Source: Aphelenchoides besseyi
Taxonomy: Eukaryota; Nematoda; Chromadorea; Rhabditida; Aphelenchoididae
Reading direction: 5' to 3'
Assembly (NCBI GenBank): GCA_024699855.1
Contig: JAMPIQ010000001.1
Span: forward strand, 7,998,001 to 8,062,000
Length of the DNA: 64,000 nt
Shown piece by piece: positions 52,930-64,000 of this stretch; the first letter of the stretch is position 1, and each line of letters starts with the position of its first letter. Position numbers and translations under genes: made by a program. The notes under the pieces were generated by a model that saw nothing but the letters and a program-made list of their open reading frames with translations, ran no database searches and had not been told where the DNA came from.

Positions 52930-55900
52930 ATGTGGATCGTATGTGTATTGATGAGTTTCGTTCTAACAGTCAACGCATGTAGTTGGGATGTGAGTGACAT
53001 TAAGCAGAGTACATAAACGCATAGTTGATTTTTAGAATTGTCCAAAATATACAGACGATGCAAATATCAACAATATTCATCTCGTATGATGATGATAAGA
53101 AACAAGTTATGAGATTTCATTTAGATTGCGCACACTCACGATGACATGGGTTGGATTAAGACGGTCGATGATTACTTTTCCGGACGTAAGCTTGTAAATT
53201 AAAAGGAATTTGAATATCGAATACAGGAAACAAGGGATTAGTTAATGTTGGTGTGGAATACGTAAGTTGTCTGTGATCTTTTCGAACGTTTGATTCTAAC
53301 GCCAAGAAATGTGTTTTCAGATCTTTAACACCGTGATCGAAGAACTTGATCGCGATCCAACGAAACGCTTTTCATTTGCTGGTACTTGTGGAATCCGTGA
53401 AAACAGATCAGAATCATTTTAGAGGTCGGTTTTCTGACTCGATGGTTAGAAGGAAGAGCAGCCGATGGCTATCAAGTGAAATTGTTCAAAAAGTTGGTTC
53501 AAAACGGTATTTTTAGTGTGAAATGAGTTTCAATAAAATGTCTTCGTTTATTCAGGACAAATCGAGTTTATTGGTGGTGGTTGGGTACAAGTGAGTTAAA
53601 ATGTTCGGTAAACAAGCGATTTTATTAATCAGCCAGACGAAGCTGCTTCTCATTACATCGACATTGTGGACCAATACGCACTGGGACTTCATAAGTTGCT
53701 CGGAAACTTCGGACAGTGCGGAATCCCGAAAGTTGCGTGGCAGGTAGTTTATCTCAGTTAAGATAATATTAACTGGAAGTCAGATCGATCCATTTGGTCA
53801 TTCGCGTGAACATGCCAATTTGGTCACTATGGTTAGTGAACAATGCTTGATCTGATAACAAAACTTTTCAGTTGGGTCACGAAGCATTGTTCCATGGTCG
53901 AATTCACTTCGCAGAGTTGGATGAACGAAAAAAAGACAAAAGTTTAGAATACATTTGGGATACATCTGATGATTTGAGTACGTGTATATTACTATCACTT
54001 TTTATATTCAATTTGCAGAAGCAAACCTCTTCTCCGGTGCTTTTTATTCGAACAATTATGCTCCACCGCAGGACTTTTGTTTTGATGTGCTCTGTTTCGA
54101 CGAACCGGTTATCGATGATCCCAAGATTGAAGGCTACAATATAAAGGCAATGACTGATAAATTCATTCAAGTGCTCAAGAACTTAGTAGGTTATCAGAAC
54201 AATACATTAACAACTCGCGTCTTTAGACAGCAGTTCATCGACACAATCATTATCTTTTGTCGATGGGCGCAGATTTTCATTTTTCCGGTGAGTTCAATGA
54301 TATAATTGAAAGCTCATGGGGATTCTGTAGATGCGAGTGTCACGTTTAGTTCGTTGGATCGTCTAATCAAATCGGTCAATCAACGAGTAAGTTATTGACA
54401 ATCAACAATTGATACAAACTCCTGTAGACCAATGAAACGGGATTTCGGGTCTTCTACTCAACACCGTCGTGCTATGTTTCGGCGTCAATGAATGGAAAGA
54501 ATCCACCACAATTGTCCAAGAAATCTGATGATTTCTTTCCGTACGCAAGTTCATCTCATTGTAAGTAACAACTCGAAATAACTACTGTAAATTAAGTTTT
54601 AGCCTACTGGACCGGTTATTTTACATCTAAACCGGCATTGAAACGAATGGTTCGAGCAAGTTCGAACGTACTTCAAGTAATCGTAACAGTCAAATGTGTA
54701 TAATTGATGAATACCTTTCAGTTAGCTCGATCAGTGCGTGTTATGGCCAATTTGACTGGTGGTCAGTTTGACGAAGCCGAAGAAAAGTTGGAACGAGCAT
54801 TAGGTTTAAGTCAACATCACGATGCAATTACGTGAGATAGACGAAACACTGTAGTTATGATCCTTGAACTTTAGAGGTACAAGCAAGGAAAACGTGACCG
54901 TGGATTACGAACAACGACTCCAAGACGGTGTGAATGCTGTTCAAGTATTTTCACTTTAATACAGTTATTTTACGAATATTTGCAGAACACGTTCGTGAAA
55001 GCACTGCAACATTTGCATCACAGCGGTCCCGCAAACTTTCAATTCTGCAATTCATTGAACGAATCAATTTGTGCGGTAGTTGGGTAAGAAAAGGAGACTA
55101 ATTCGTTGTGTAATCATTCATTTGAAGAGAAAATTCGCCAATTGCCGTTACGGTTTTCAATCCAAATTCTCAGTTCACGAATACAACGCTTCGTTTACCG
55201 TTCTATTCGGCAAGTGCAATTGTCCAAGACAGAAATTTGCATCAAATCAATGCGGAGGTTATTGAATGGCTTTGTTTTAGTTGACGCGTTTGTTTAGATA
55301 TACAAACGTTTTCATCCACCAACCCAATTGCTAACTGAGCCTCAAACCGCTCCGTACGAACTCGCATTCGTCGCTTCATTGCCGCCGTTGGGTTTTCAAA
55401 CTTATTTCGTGACTAAGATTCGAAGTCGTTTGGGGTAACCGGACATTTGCGCAACTCGTTTGATTTAATTTAGTCCTCCGCATTTGCAAAGACGTGTGTT
55501 GAAGTCAAACAGCGAACCGCCGACCATTGAGAATGGATTTGTTCGTTTGAACTTCGATAACAACGGTGTTTTACAAAAATGGACGGATAAGACGAACAAC
55601 AAGACTTTCGATTTCCAACAAGCTTTCCATTACTACACTGGTTTTGCAACGGGAAACCAACCCAGTGGTGCTTATGTTTTTCGACCCGAGAAAACGGAGC
55701 CCGTTCATTTCGGATTGCCAACTCACGTAGAAGTTGTAAAGGTGAGAAGACAACGAACAATTACATCGTAGCGACAACAACAAACACGAGATTTAGGGCA
55801 AAACATTCGAAGAATTACGCCAAGTATTCAGTCCGTGGATTAGCCAACGCATTCGATTAGAACAAAATAATCCGTGGACAACCTTTGATTGGCTTGTTGG

Positions 55901-56948
55901 TCCAATTCCAAAAGAAAACAAAGACCCAATTGGGAAGGAGGTTATTTCAAGGTTCAACGTCTCGGGATTGAATTCCAATGGTCAGTTTTTCACTGATGCA
56001 AATGGTCGGCAGATGATGAAACGAAAGTGAGAAAACAAGTCGAAAGGACAAAGATTAATTAATCTTAGCATTAACACATCTGCTGCATTCCAAGCAGAAC
56101 CCATAGCCTCCAATTTCTATCCGGTCACAACTACGATCTTCATACGAGATGACGATTATCAACTAACAGTTTTGACTGATCGATCACAAGGAGCCGGATC
56201 ATTTGGAAGCGGGAACATTGATCTTATGGTCCGTTGAAATGAAGCGAAACATTCAAAGCAAAGATTTTTAGGTACATCGACGGCTGTTTCATGATGATCA
56301 TTGGGTAAGGAAATTCGATCGTCTAAGTGAAACGGAATCACTTTTAAGGGTGTTGATGAGGCACTTAACGAACCTGGAAAAGATGGACGGGGATTGGTTA
56401 TCAGCGGCAAACATCTAGTACGCTTAAGTCCCCCATCTTCGGAATACCGATACAAAGCCGTCGAAGTGTACAACGAGCCGATCTTTGCATTCACACCAAT
56501 TAAGAATGTGGAACTTTTTGTGCAAAACCGAACGACTTCAGTGAGCAAAAAGAGACAATTAATTACTATCAGGTGAATTACAGTTTGACGGCCTACTCGA
56601 CAGTTTGCCGCCAGAAGTTCGTGTCATGACATTTAAATTGATGGCTGACAATCGCGTATTATTGCGCGTCGAAAACATTCTCCAAATTGCGGAAGGTGGG
56701 AGTGTTGTTAATCTCGACCTGAAGGTGAATCATCACATGACCTCAAATACCGATGACTAAGTTAATTATTTCAGCGTTTGTTCAAAAACAATTTCGAAAT
56801 CTCGTCGATTGACGAAATGTCGTTGGCTGGAAATCAACGACATACGAAATTGCCAGTGAAAGAATTGGTCCAGATAGCACCCATGCAAATACGTACATTC
56901 GTACTCAAAATATCTCCACTTTCTAACCGCCCTTCGCAAACGAAGTAA
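52930..56948 (+). CDS. MAN2B1: Lysosomal alpha-mannosidase, glycoside hydrolase family 38
   Basis: Lysosomal exoglycosidase that trims alpha-linked mannose during glycoprotein breakdown. A signal peptide (MWIVCVLMSFVLTVNACSW) is followed by the GH38 zinc/catalytic region: HTHDDMGWIKTVDDYF (zinc ligands H and D), [38 protein letters not shown], and VAWQIDPFGHSREHANL with the catalytic Asp. Then come RNYxPP-type NNYAPPQDFCFDVLCFDEP, SSVHVLYSTP-type FRVFYSTPSCYVSASMN, YWTGYFTSKPALKRMVR, GLSQHHDAIT, and the late beta blocks GFVRLNFDNNGVLQKWTDK, YHYYTGF, RIR-like QRIRLE, LTVLTDRSQG (GSGA), GLDGLVLSG-like and FEISSIDEMSLAGNQ. More than fifteen very short exons. Terminal block MQIRTFVLKI-SP. One of the densest intron sets in the window. 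Confidence 0.92.
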
Positions 56949-57665
56949 ACAACATGACGTCAACGTAGTGACTCTAATGTTCGATTTGTTATTGGAATAA
57001 ATTTTGTTGCAACACCTTCGCACACTAATCATTTCGTTTTATTCGCTCGGCCCTGTGAACGATAAAAAACATCCGACCATCGACAACGTTCTTACCGTAC
57101 CGGCTGTTTTCGTAACGTGTTTTTTTGAATCAAAAACAAGCGCACGCACATACGCAACGAGTCTCCTTTTCGCGAAAACAACAAGTAAAGAGCGTTGGCG
57201 CAATGAGAGCAAACCGAAGCAGAGACGTCGCCCCTTCGCGTGCGATGTTTTGCTGCTTCGGCTCGTTGTTGGCTCTCCTTTGCTTTCGCTCTCCGTTCGT
57301 CCGTTTCCCACTCATGCAAATTCGCTTCAGGCGCGTGTCTCTTTTGTGTGATTGCGCGCAGTGACATTTAAATGTTTTGTTTTTGACTCGAACCCACGTA
57401 GTTCGTCCGCAACGCACTTATTAAAACTCACGTGTTCAAGACGGCGGCCAAACAAAATAATCTCGTCGTCATTCGTTTTATATGCGCGTCATTTTCTTTT
57501 ACTTGTTTTTTTGTTTTCATTATACGCTTTCATAATGGCAATTCGTATATGTTGTTTGCGTGTACTTTGAACTGACCGTGATATTTCGAAAGTTTACATC
57601 GCAGTCGCTTATTCCGATTCGAACTTTCAGTCCGCAGTAAAAACAACTCTCGTTGGAATGACGAC
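56949..57665. other. Intergenic, long 5' flank of the IRS-like gene
   Basis: 717 bp. AATAAA at about 56996 ends the mannosidase gene. The remainder (57030-57660) is CpG-rich and carries overlapping open frames on both strands with low-complexity content, none recognisable; it is probably promoter and 5'UTR. Confidence 0.4.
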
Positions 57666-60600
57666 ATGACAACCGATCTTGACTCAGCTTCTTCTTCTTT
57701 CACTCTCAGTACGGAACTCAGTTCCAGCTACGGACCACGTGACTCCAAAATCAAATTCGATTCGGAAAATGGCAATTATCTCGGTCCCCTCTACGCTACA
57801 CAAAACATCAACGTACGTTTACACCAAAACATGATGCTAATTAGATCGATCGAATTTCAGAAGTTGTCCAAGAAACTACATTACTGCGTTTGTTCGGAAC
57901 GCTCCATTGAAATCCACGAGTCTGAGAAGAGCTATCAGAAGCGAAAACGAGCAAAATGGATAATCGATCTAGCCGCTATCTATAGTATAAACAAACGAGT
58001 GAGTTTTTACGTTGTTTGTTCTTGGAATTATCACTTTTGCTTTTAGAGCAATGACAAACTACCACTTTGTATTTCGCTGATTAACGCCGAGAGAACGTTC
58101 TTCTTGCGAGGCGTCGACGATCACGAAACAATTCAATGGAACGATCTGATTTTCAAGCACATTCACGTGTCTCGCAGTATTGTTCTTGGTCGTGACATCA
58201 GCACCCAAGACTTTCCTGCTGCTTGTTGGGACGTTGATGTTTCGCAACGACCGCGATTTGCCCGATCCACGCAGAGTCAGAATCTGAATTTGTGTACAAA
58301 AGAGAAGCGTGCCATCGGTCGAAAGCGGTTATGTTTCTTCGCTCACTCGGTTGTTTTGCTTCAAATGCACAGCGAACCGGGAGAATTGGCACGGAAATTG
58401 GACAACGAGCACGACGATCAGAATCCGGACGAGTATTTCTTCTTTCCGCGTTCATTCATCAGCTTCTACGGGTGTCAGCGTAAATTCTTCTTCCTAAAGG
58501 TCAGCACTTCATCCTACGGTTCCTGTGAAGTTTACATGGACTGCGGTGAACCGGCAGTAGCAACCGAAATCTTCGAAAAATTCAAGAATATGGTTCCGGC
58601 TGAATCTCAAGAACCGACTTTTCCATGGCAATGGTGAGTATTGACTACATTCTTTGTTTATGGTTCTTTAATTTAGTGACGAGAATAGTGAACCTGATGA
58701 AAATTCAATTGTCAGTCAAACTGATAGCTCAATTGGAATGACGAATCGACGGGCAACAAACTCCCGATCAAATCAACTGCCTAAACTTCCAGCAGCTAAA
58801 GTTTATTGCAATGAAAATCGTGCCCCGCAACGTCGAAAAGAAGTTCGATTTGAAAACACGGAAGAGAAGCCAATGAATGAACGTAATTGTCCAGAATCGT
58901 CAGCTGAAGAGTAAGTAAACAGAATTGAATTGGTTTTCATTGGCATGTTATTTTAGTGGAGATATCGGAAAAGCGATTGTTCAAGATATGGTTCGTTTGG
59001 GTACGAAACGATCGATTAACGTTGGTGTTCCGAAAAGATTCAACACTCCATCAAACCATTCCACTTTTCACAGTTTGATTGCGACGTTACGACGTTCGTT
59101 CAAAAGCACATCACGAGCGCCGCAGATGTCATGCGATACGGATCTTCAACCCGTGATTGAATGGGCAGAGAACCGCGCATCTTTGGCTTCAGCTGAAGAA
59201 ACAGAGGATAGTGGTGGGACTTTGAAAGCCATCGAAGACACCGGCTCATCACCATCCGATTCCTCGCTAGCAACAGCCTCTAATCCAGCCGAAACACGAC
59301 GAGACAATTTGTTTACATCGGCTATTACTTCGGCCATGCGAAAGAAGTTCGATTTTCAACGAAACAATCAAGCAACAGAAGAACCCGAACAAATCGAGAT
59401 GGAACTTTTGCATCGATCAACTGACAGCTCAGCCAATGCGTCAAGCGGTTCGTACGCTGGATCCGTCGATTCAGAAGTTAGCAATTCGCGTTCCGTTACA
59501 AATGGACGACCAAAACATCTGCCGAGTTGTTCTTCGACTTCCGCTCTTGATGACATTTCTGCCTCTTCCTCAAACTCAAATGTCAATGAATCAATTGTTT
59601 GGAAAACAAAACGAAGATCGAAGCGCCGAACATCTCCCGACTCGATGTCGTGTACGGCCCGTTGTGCTCCAAGTAGGTCTTTTCCGATTAAAATTGACGA
59701 TCACTTCTTTTCAGCTAATTATGAAGATACAACAAGTGATGGAGATTCTTGCTATTCTTCTTTATCAACAAACGGTTACCATCATTTACCACGAATTCCG
59801 TCTGTTTCACAGATTGCCGACCAACTTCAAGAAGCAAGTTCAACAAATCAACTGGCATCTGAAGTGAAGGACTCTCCCGATGAAGCTGATGTTCCGGATC
59901 AACCAATATCATCGTTAGAACAAGAAGAAGTGAGTAATGACTTTCAACAAAAGGAATTGGACCCGAGAGAACGAGCAGCCTCACTGGGTAACAAAAATTG
60001 GATCGCTCCTTCATTGAGCGAAAACAACCAACGCGAAGAGCACAGTCATGAGTCGGTTGCTGATACTGAACCACACGTTAATGCTAATCGTCATCCGTCT
60101 ATATCATCACGTTCCGACAGTTCGTTTGCCCGTCCCAAGTCTTCTCGAGCTACACGACTTACGAATTCAACGATTCGAAGAGATCCAGCAGCATTCAACA
60201 CCGAAGATTTGGCTGAAATGGATTTTGCACGTGTGAAGAATCCGAAATCGGTGGGCGGAAGTCGTGCAAGTGTGGAAAGCGGTTCGCAGACAAGTGAGAG
60301 CGGATCCCAACGTGAAACAGTGCGCGTTTTTGGAGCATCGAATCGACATCTTATTCCAACGACTCGATATTCCGATGATTCAAGCGGCAGTGCACGTTCC
60401 ACAGCTCGTCGTGCTGGACATACTCACAGATATGTTAAGGGGTACGATTTGGAGCCTGTTCGATGTTTTCTCACTACTGATGTTAAACCAAAAACAAACA
60501 AAACGTCGGCACAATTACCTCGAACATCACTTGCTCAATCGGCACAACAAAATGTCAGAGCCAATACAAATCGCACACCACAAAGATCGTTGCGAACGAC

Positions 60601-60808
60601 AACAACTGGTGAATCGACCAGTTCACGTGAATCAATGACTGATGCTCCACGCTGTCGACATGGTCGTATCAAAGACACAAATCAACAAAACACTTCAACA
60701 GTTCGACATCATAAACGTCATCGAGCGGATTGTCCTCGTCTAACAACACGTGAAACAATTGCCGAAGAAGAGTTTCCTACAACACAACCCGTTGTTCTTT
60801 TAGCCTAA
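57666..60808 (+). CDS. Insulin receptor substrate-like PH-PTB adaptor
   Basis: Adaptor of the insulin/IGF receptor family (IRS; C. elegans IST-1 class). Exons 57666-57812, 57861-57998, 58047-58633, 58677-58910 and 58957-60808 total 2958 nt, 985 aa. The PH domain runs from about residue 35 to 135 (KLHYCVCSERSIEIHESEKSYQKRKRAKWIIDLAAIYSINKR..FFLRGVDDHETIQWNDLI), with the IRS-type EIHESEKSYKKRxRAKW block. The PTB domain follows (about 150-290): CWDVDVSQRPRF, RLCFFAHSVVLL, FFFPRSFISFYGC, FFFLKVSTSSYGSCEVYMDCGEPAVA..IFEKFKNM. The rest is a disordered, Ser/Arg-rich tail (coded mainly in the 1852-nt last exon). No YxxM PI3-kinase binding motif is visible, which differs from typical IRS proteins. Confidence 0.83.
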
Positions 60809-61219
60809 TTTAAACCATCCATTGTCATAATACTTGCATTCTATTTTAAAAGCATGGTAACTGATCATTTTGTTTATTTTGTTTCCTTCCAACCATTCAA
60901 TCTTTTTTATACCTCGAAATTTTTGTCTTCCCCACTGACTATGATTTCTCAAAGTGATGCCCGGTCCTTCTTTCCTTTTTTTGACTCATGTTCTTTAAAA
61001 TCAACCTCTCAACGTTGTTACTCAATCAATTCATTTCACTACGTGTAATTAATTATCTACACAGAGCAACATGATATCTAATAAACAATCATCACTGATC
61101 ACATCAAAGTACGCCATTGAATACCCAAAGATCAACAACTTTCACATGAACGACCACATTCTACACAACGATGTTTACTGAATCTAAAAACAATCATCCT
61201 GACTGCTTAGTGAAAAACG
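60809..61219. other. Convergent 3' region
   Basis: 411 bp of AT-rich sequence between the IRS-like stop and the next minus-strand stop; AATAAA-like signals near 61080. No gene recognised. Confidence 0.4.
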
Positions 61220-61378
61220 TTAATCCGTTTGGTCGGTGGTTTCCGAATGAATTTGGAACGAGAAATCTTCCTCGTCCACACGATCAACCAGCGCCCATTG
61301 ATTGTTGAGACCACGACGAACGTAAAAACTTAACTGTGCATTTTGATCCTTGTCAATCAAATCGATTTTCTCTGACAT
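61220..61378 (-). CDS. Putative 52-aa microprotein, possibly second cistron
   Basis: An open frame of 52 codons from ATG 61378 (MSEKIDLIDKDQNAQLSFYVRRG) to TAA at 61220. The sequence is acidic, with one likely beta hairpin (NNQWALVDRVDEEDFSFQI), and I do not recognise it. The ATG directly follows a T-rich TTTAG acceptor and lies 34 bp after the stop of the upstream small membrane-protein gene on the same strand. This is the layout of a nematode downstream cistron. It could also be an unread last exon of the upstream gene, but the upstream frame closes with TAG before it. Too short for statistical support. Confidence 0.5.
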   Translation of the reverse strand: MSEKIDLIDKDQNAQLSFYVRRGLNNQWALVDRVDEEDFSFQIHSETTDQTD

Positions 61379-61412
61379 CTAAACTCGAAATCCTCGTTAG
61401 TTACTGCGAAAA

Positions 61413-61856
61413 CTATGTTGCCTTTGGTTTTGCTTCACTTTCGATCTTCGGTGCTTCCGCTTTCATTTCCGCTGGTTTTTGAGGCTCCAGTTTGATGGAC
61501 GATGGAGCAACTTGTGGTTGAACAGAAGGCGGCTGATTCGAATAAATCGGTTTTGCTGATTCACGTTGTCCCTGTTGAGTGTATGGACTCGGTTGCGGAG
61601 TAATATCCTAAGATGAAATCCTTCAAATAAATCGACATTTGTTACCTTCTTGTTTTTCGGTTGAGCGCCTTTCTTCTTCTTGCCAACAATCTTCTTCTTT
61701 CCTTTTCCACTGCGTTTGCAAAAGATCAGAGTTGTCGTTAATACGATCAACGAAAATGCAAGAAAAGCGGCGACAATGAAAATTGGCACATTTTTGTCGG
61801 CTAAAAACAAAATTGCTGATCATACGATCGAAATTGAACTTAGCACCTGCGGCCAT
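61413..61856 (-). CDS. Small single-pass membrane protein with P/K-rich tail
   Basis: About 117 aa from ATG 61856; the first intron lies three codons in (GCAG|gtgctaag), so the protein starts MAAADKNVPIFIVAAFLAF. One membrane helix (FIVAAFLAFSLIVLTTTLIF) near the N-terminus is followed by a very basic stretch (CKRSGKGKKKIVGKKKKGAQPKNKK) and a proline/glutamine/lysine-rich tail that ends EAKPKAT. Type III topology with the tail in the cytosol is implied by the basic flank. No family recognised. Three or four exons; the short first exon makes the start less certain. Confidence 0.6.
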
Positions 61857-62134
61857 CCCGATTGTCTTCGCGAATCTCCAACAATTCCACGTCGCAGCTC
61901 AAACAAGTGACCTCAATAACCCACCGAAGTGCTGGTACATTGTAGAAGCGAAAAAGGATGCTAATTTTGAAGTTTGCATATTCGACTAAATGGCTTGTTG
62001 GTTGAGCCAATGGGATGTTTATTTGCTACTGTACAGCCGAATAGCAATAATGTCCCGATGGCAAGTGTTCTATTTGCTTTCTAAGAAACTTCTGATTGAC
62101 AGAAGTTTTTGAGTTTGTTGGATCTGTTGAATGT

Positions 62135-62174
62135 CGGACTGTTCTTTTGAATGACGGACTGTTCTTTTGAATGA
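62135..62174 (+). repeat. Two tandem copies of a 20-bp unit
   Basis: The unit CGGACTGTTCTTTTGAATGA occurs twice in direct succession (62135-62154, 62155-62174) just upstream of the small gene starting at 62197. It is probably a local duplication. Confidence 0.8.
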
Positions 62175-62196
62175 CGAAAAAACAACAAATTAAGCG

Positions 62197-62550
62197 ATGC
62201 AGCTTCTAAATAAACAGAAAGAAAGTGGCTTGGAAGTGATACCAAAGGTAATTCGTATTTTCTGTTTTTTTTGAGCATCTTCTTAATTTGATTGGCTTAT
62301 TTTACTTTCAAACAAATTGATTTTATAGGAAACACTTGCTCATGTCTCCAGTGCATTTTCTCAGCTCGTTAGCTGTGCTGTTGCTTTGATCAACTTAGCG
62401 AAACGAAGAAATCAAATCGACGGTTCACGAGGACAAATCGAAGAATGCGAATCGTGGGCTTCGAGGTGAGTTTCAGATTTTCGATTGATTCACTTGTTTG
62501 TTCGTTTTTGCAGCATATTTGCGGTGTGCGAGGCGAACGATTTGGATTGA
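62197..62550 (+). CDS. Small 74-aa protein of unknown function
   Basis: Exons 62197-62247, 62329-62465 and 62514-62550 total 225 nt and 74 aa. It starts MQLLNKQKESGLEVIPK, then has a helical, Ser/Ala-rich middle (ETLAHVSSAFSQLVSCAVALINLAKRR) and an acidic end (ECESWASSIFAVCEANDLD). No domain recognised. An alternative frame over exon 3 encodes ICGVRGERFGLSSSQ..LARRF up to TGA 62627, which also looks protein-like but joins exon 2 out of frame. Confidence 0.45.
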
Positions 62551-63812
62551 GTTCTTCACAGAACGCCTTCAACAAATCTAATGTTCTGGTTGTTCGCATG
62601 GATCGACGACTTGCACGTCGTTTCTGAATCCGTCAAACCGTTCATATAATCAAATAAAAGAAATCGATTGAATCAACGGACGATGCGACAAAAAGGTAAC
62701 TGTTTTCAATTGTCGAAGTCCACTTGAAAAGTTTTAGAAAATCAAACAGGCAAAGGACAACCCACTTGAAGAATTTGAGTCGAATGAAAGCGGAGAAGTT
62801 GAAGACGAAAAATTTGCGAACACAGTTGGTTCGTTACCTGAAATGGACGTTCAAAGAATAGAATCAAGGAGCGTTTTAGATGACGGTAAGCTCATGGTAA
62901 TGAGTTTAATGATTGTGTTGGTTTAGAGGCAAAATCACAAGCGTTGAAGACGATAAACTGCTTTCAAAGCGTCTGTTTATCGTCCAAATTCTAGATGTTG
63001 TTCTACAAAAGTATTTTCTGAACATCTTTGTTCCATTTGTTATTCTGTGAATGAAAGTGAAATGTGAAGCTAAATTATTATTGTCGTTATACCGAATAAA
63101 TAGTCCAAATGATCTTCTTTCACAACAAAAAAGTTGAGCTCTTTGCCTGTACCTATGTAGTTTTCTTACTGTTGAACGATAACCACAAACTTTGGATTGT
63201 TATGTTACGTAGATGGCGATAGAAAGCGGAGGAAAGCGCGAACTTTGGCATGAGTACCGAATTGAACTGCACTTTGGTCGGACGATAAATTGACCCAATG
63301 GACACAATCAGTAGATGGTGCGGCCCGTGACCATGTGATCAGTCGGGGGGTATCAAAGGGAGCGGTTGGAATTTTTTTGAAAATTTACCAAAACACGATC
63401 TTATCAACCACAGCGTACATTAAACACGAATTGACAGTCAGTCTCGAGCGCTTGCAATCGCCATTTTTGATAACGAACGTTCAACGGCGCGTAATTGTCG
63501 AAACGAAAGTCGCCGATCAGTCGGCGGTTGTGAAGAGAAAACCTTAATACGTCGCCTTTCGATTTCATTTTACACTCTCGCTTTCCGGCGCATCAACTCT
63601 GCTGCAGTTTTCAAGAAACGACGTGAAGCAGTGAGAGCAATTGCCGGTCATTTTTTGCGTTCGATCGGCTTCGCGCGTTTTGTAAAACGAAAGAATAAAG
63701 AAAAGTGTTTTTTCCGAACGATTGGCTTTTAATCCGCGAATATTTTTCCAGCAGTTTCGCACTTCAGACGACATCGATCTGATTTCTGCTTTTGACGCAA
63801 CGGCCAATCGAA
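62551..63812. other. Unresolved stretch with possible exons at 62735-62993
   Basis: About 1.26 kb before the next gene. Two segments (an exon from an acceptor near 62737 and a second near 62928) join in frame to give an acidic peptide (NPLEEFESNESGEVEDEKF … INCFQSVCLSSKF, stop near 62995), but no start codon in the correct phase was found. The rest, 63000-63812, includes a GC-rich stretch near 63600 that probably is promoter of the next gene. No gene called with confidence. Confidence 0.35.
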
Positions 63813-64000
63813 ATGGCGAGAAGTTTCACATCGTATTGTTTGGAAGTCGCGTTTCTCGGTCTCTTGACATCGTTGCTCATTGGCACCGGCTACTCGTTTC
63901 GAGTCCTTCTCATTTACATTCTAACTCGGTCTATAAACTCGGAGACCGGCTATCGATGCCTAAGGTCGTTGCCCCGAGACTTGAGGTTTGTACTCAAAAG
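63813..64000 (+). CDS. Probable long-chain fatty acid transport protein (SLC27/FATP), N-terminus only
   Basis: The open frame starts at ATG 63813 and runs to the window edge. It encodes about 62 residues: a short start, a membrane helix (FLGLLTSLLIGTGYSFRVLLIYILT), then GYRCLRSLPRDLRFVL. Helix followed by a TxxRDL/LPRDL block is the N-terminal layout of the FATP/ACSVL family, which activates very-long-chain fatty acids at membranes. The diagnostic AMP-binding motifs would lie downstream of the window, so the call is tentative. Confidence 0.5.
   Translation, partial: MARSFTSYCLEVAFLGLLTSLLIGTGYSFRVLLIYILTRSINSETGYRCLRSLPRDLRFVLK

Noticed and set aside
57039..57417. Small proteins in the CpG-rich region before the IRS-like gene.
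   Set aside because: Several mutually overlapping frames on both strands, low complexity, no domain.
62390..62599. Minus-strand 69-codon frame over the small gene at 62.2-62.6 kb.
   Set aside because: It overlaps the plus-strand exons that have consensus splice sites; no domain seen, though the region remains only moderately resolved.

Overview
The window is nuclear DNA of an intron-rich, compact invertebrate genome, most likely a nematode. Protein-coding genes sit on both strands a few hundred bases apart. Nearly all introns are about 35-50 nt with GT...AG ends and T-rich acceptors ending TTTAG or TTTCAG. Transcript ends carry AATAAA-like signals. The nematode call rests on a secreted transthyretin-like (TTL) protein, on tightly packed same-strand gene clusters, and on 3' splice acceptors lying directly against start codons, as expected for spliced-leader trans-splicing. 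The species cannot be named from the sequence.

Layout. 1-5.5 kb: MRTO4 (ribosome assembly, runs off the left edge), divergent from serrate/ARS2, then a CD36-family scavenger receptor. 5.9-7.7 kb: an unrecognised type I membrane protein meeting a secreted fibronectin-III-like protein tail to tail. 8.7-13.7 kb: a Tc1/mariner-like transposon with 162-bp inverted repeats and TA target duplication, interrupted by a 3.15-kb RTE-type LINE flanked by its own 11-bp target duplication. 13.8-15.2 kb: an F-box-like protein. 16.1-23.9 kb (minus): a catalytically dead tyrosine phosphatase, cytosolic valyl-tRNA synthetase and the cap-2 methyltransferase CMTR2, head to tail. 24.3-29.5 kb (plus): lysyl-tRNA synthetase, a short Crumbs (CRB3-like) protein, orphan exons and RNA polymerase III subunit RPC4. 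29.6-33.7 kb (minus): RUVBL1, TOMM22 and MTERF3, head to tail. 34-38 kb: RNF181-like E3 ligase, SLC35F3/4-like transporter, TTL protein, Ly6-like GPI protein. 38.6-44.3 kb (minus): a RING/B-box protein with an unusual N-terminal half, then VPS41. 44.8-48.5 kb: SPT16 of FACT. 48.9-50.1 kb: UVRAG/VPS38-like. 50.6-52.5 kb: procollagen galactosyltransferase. 52.9-56.9 kb: lysosomal alpha-mannosidase. 57.7-60.8 kb: an insulin-receptor-substrate-like PH-PTB protein. 61.2-63 kb: very small proteins. 63.8 kb to the edge: first exon of a probable fatty-acid transport protein.

Most genes are housekeeping: ribosome assembly, tRNA charging, cap methylation, chromatin, mitochondria and endolysosomal traffic (VPS41, UVRAG, mannosidase, CD36/LIMP2 family). 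The two same-strand clusters look like operons. I found no CRISPR array, rRNA or tRNA gene, and no clear new multi-gene system. The most notable items are the precisely dissectable nested transposons, a valyl-tRNA synthetase without its C-terminal arm, a CRB3-like mini-Crumbs, a pseudophosphatase, and a galactosyltransferase with a degenerate first domain. Exon boundaries were read by eye; where the summed exon lengths are a multiple of three this is stated.
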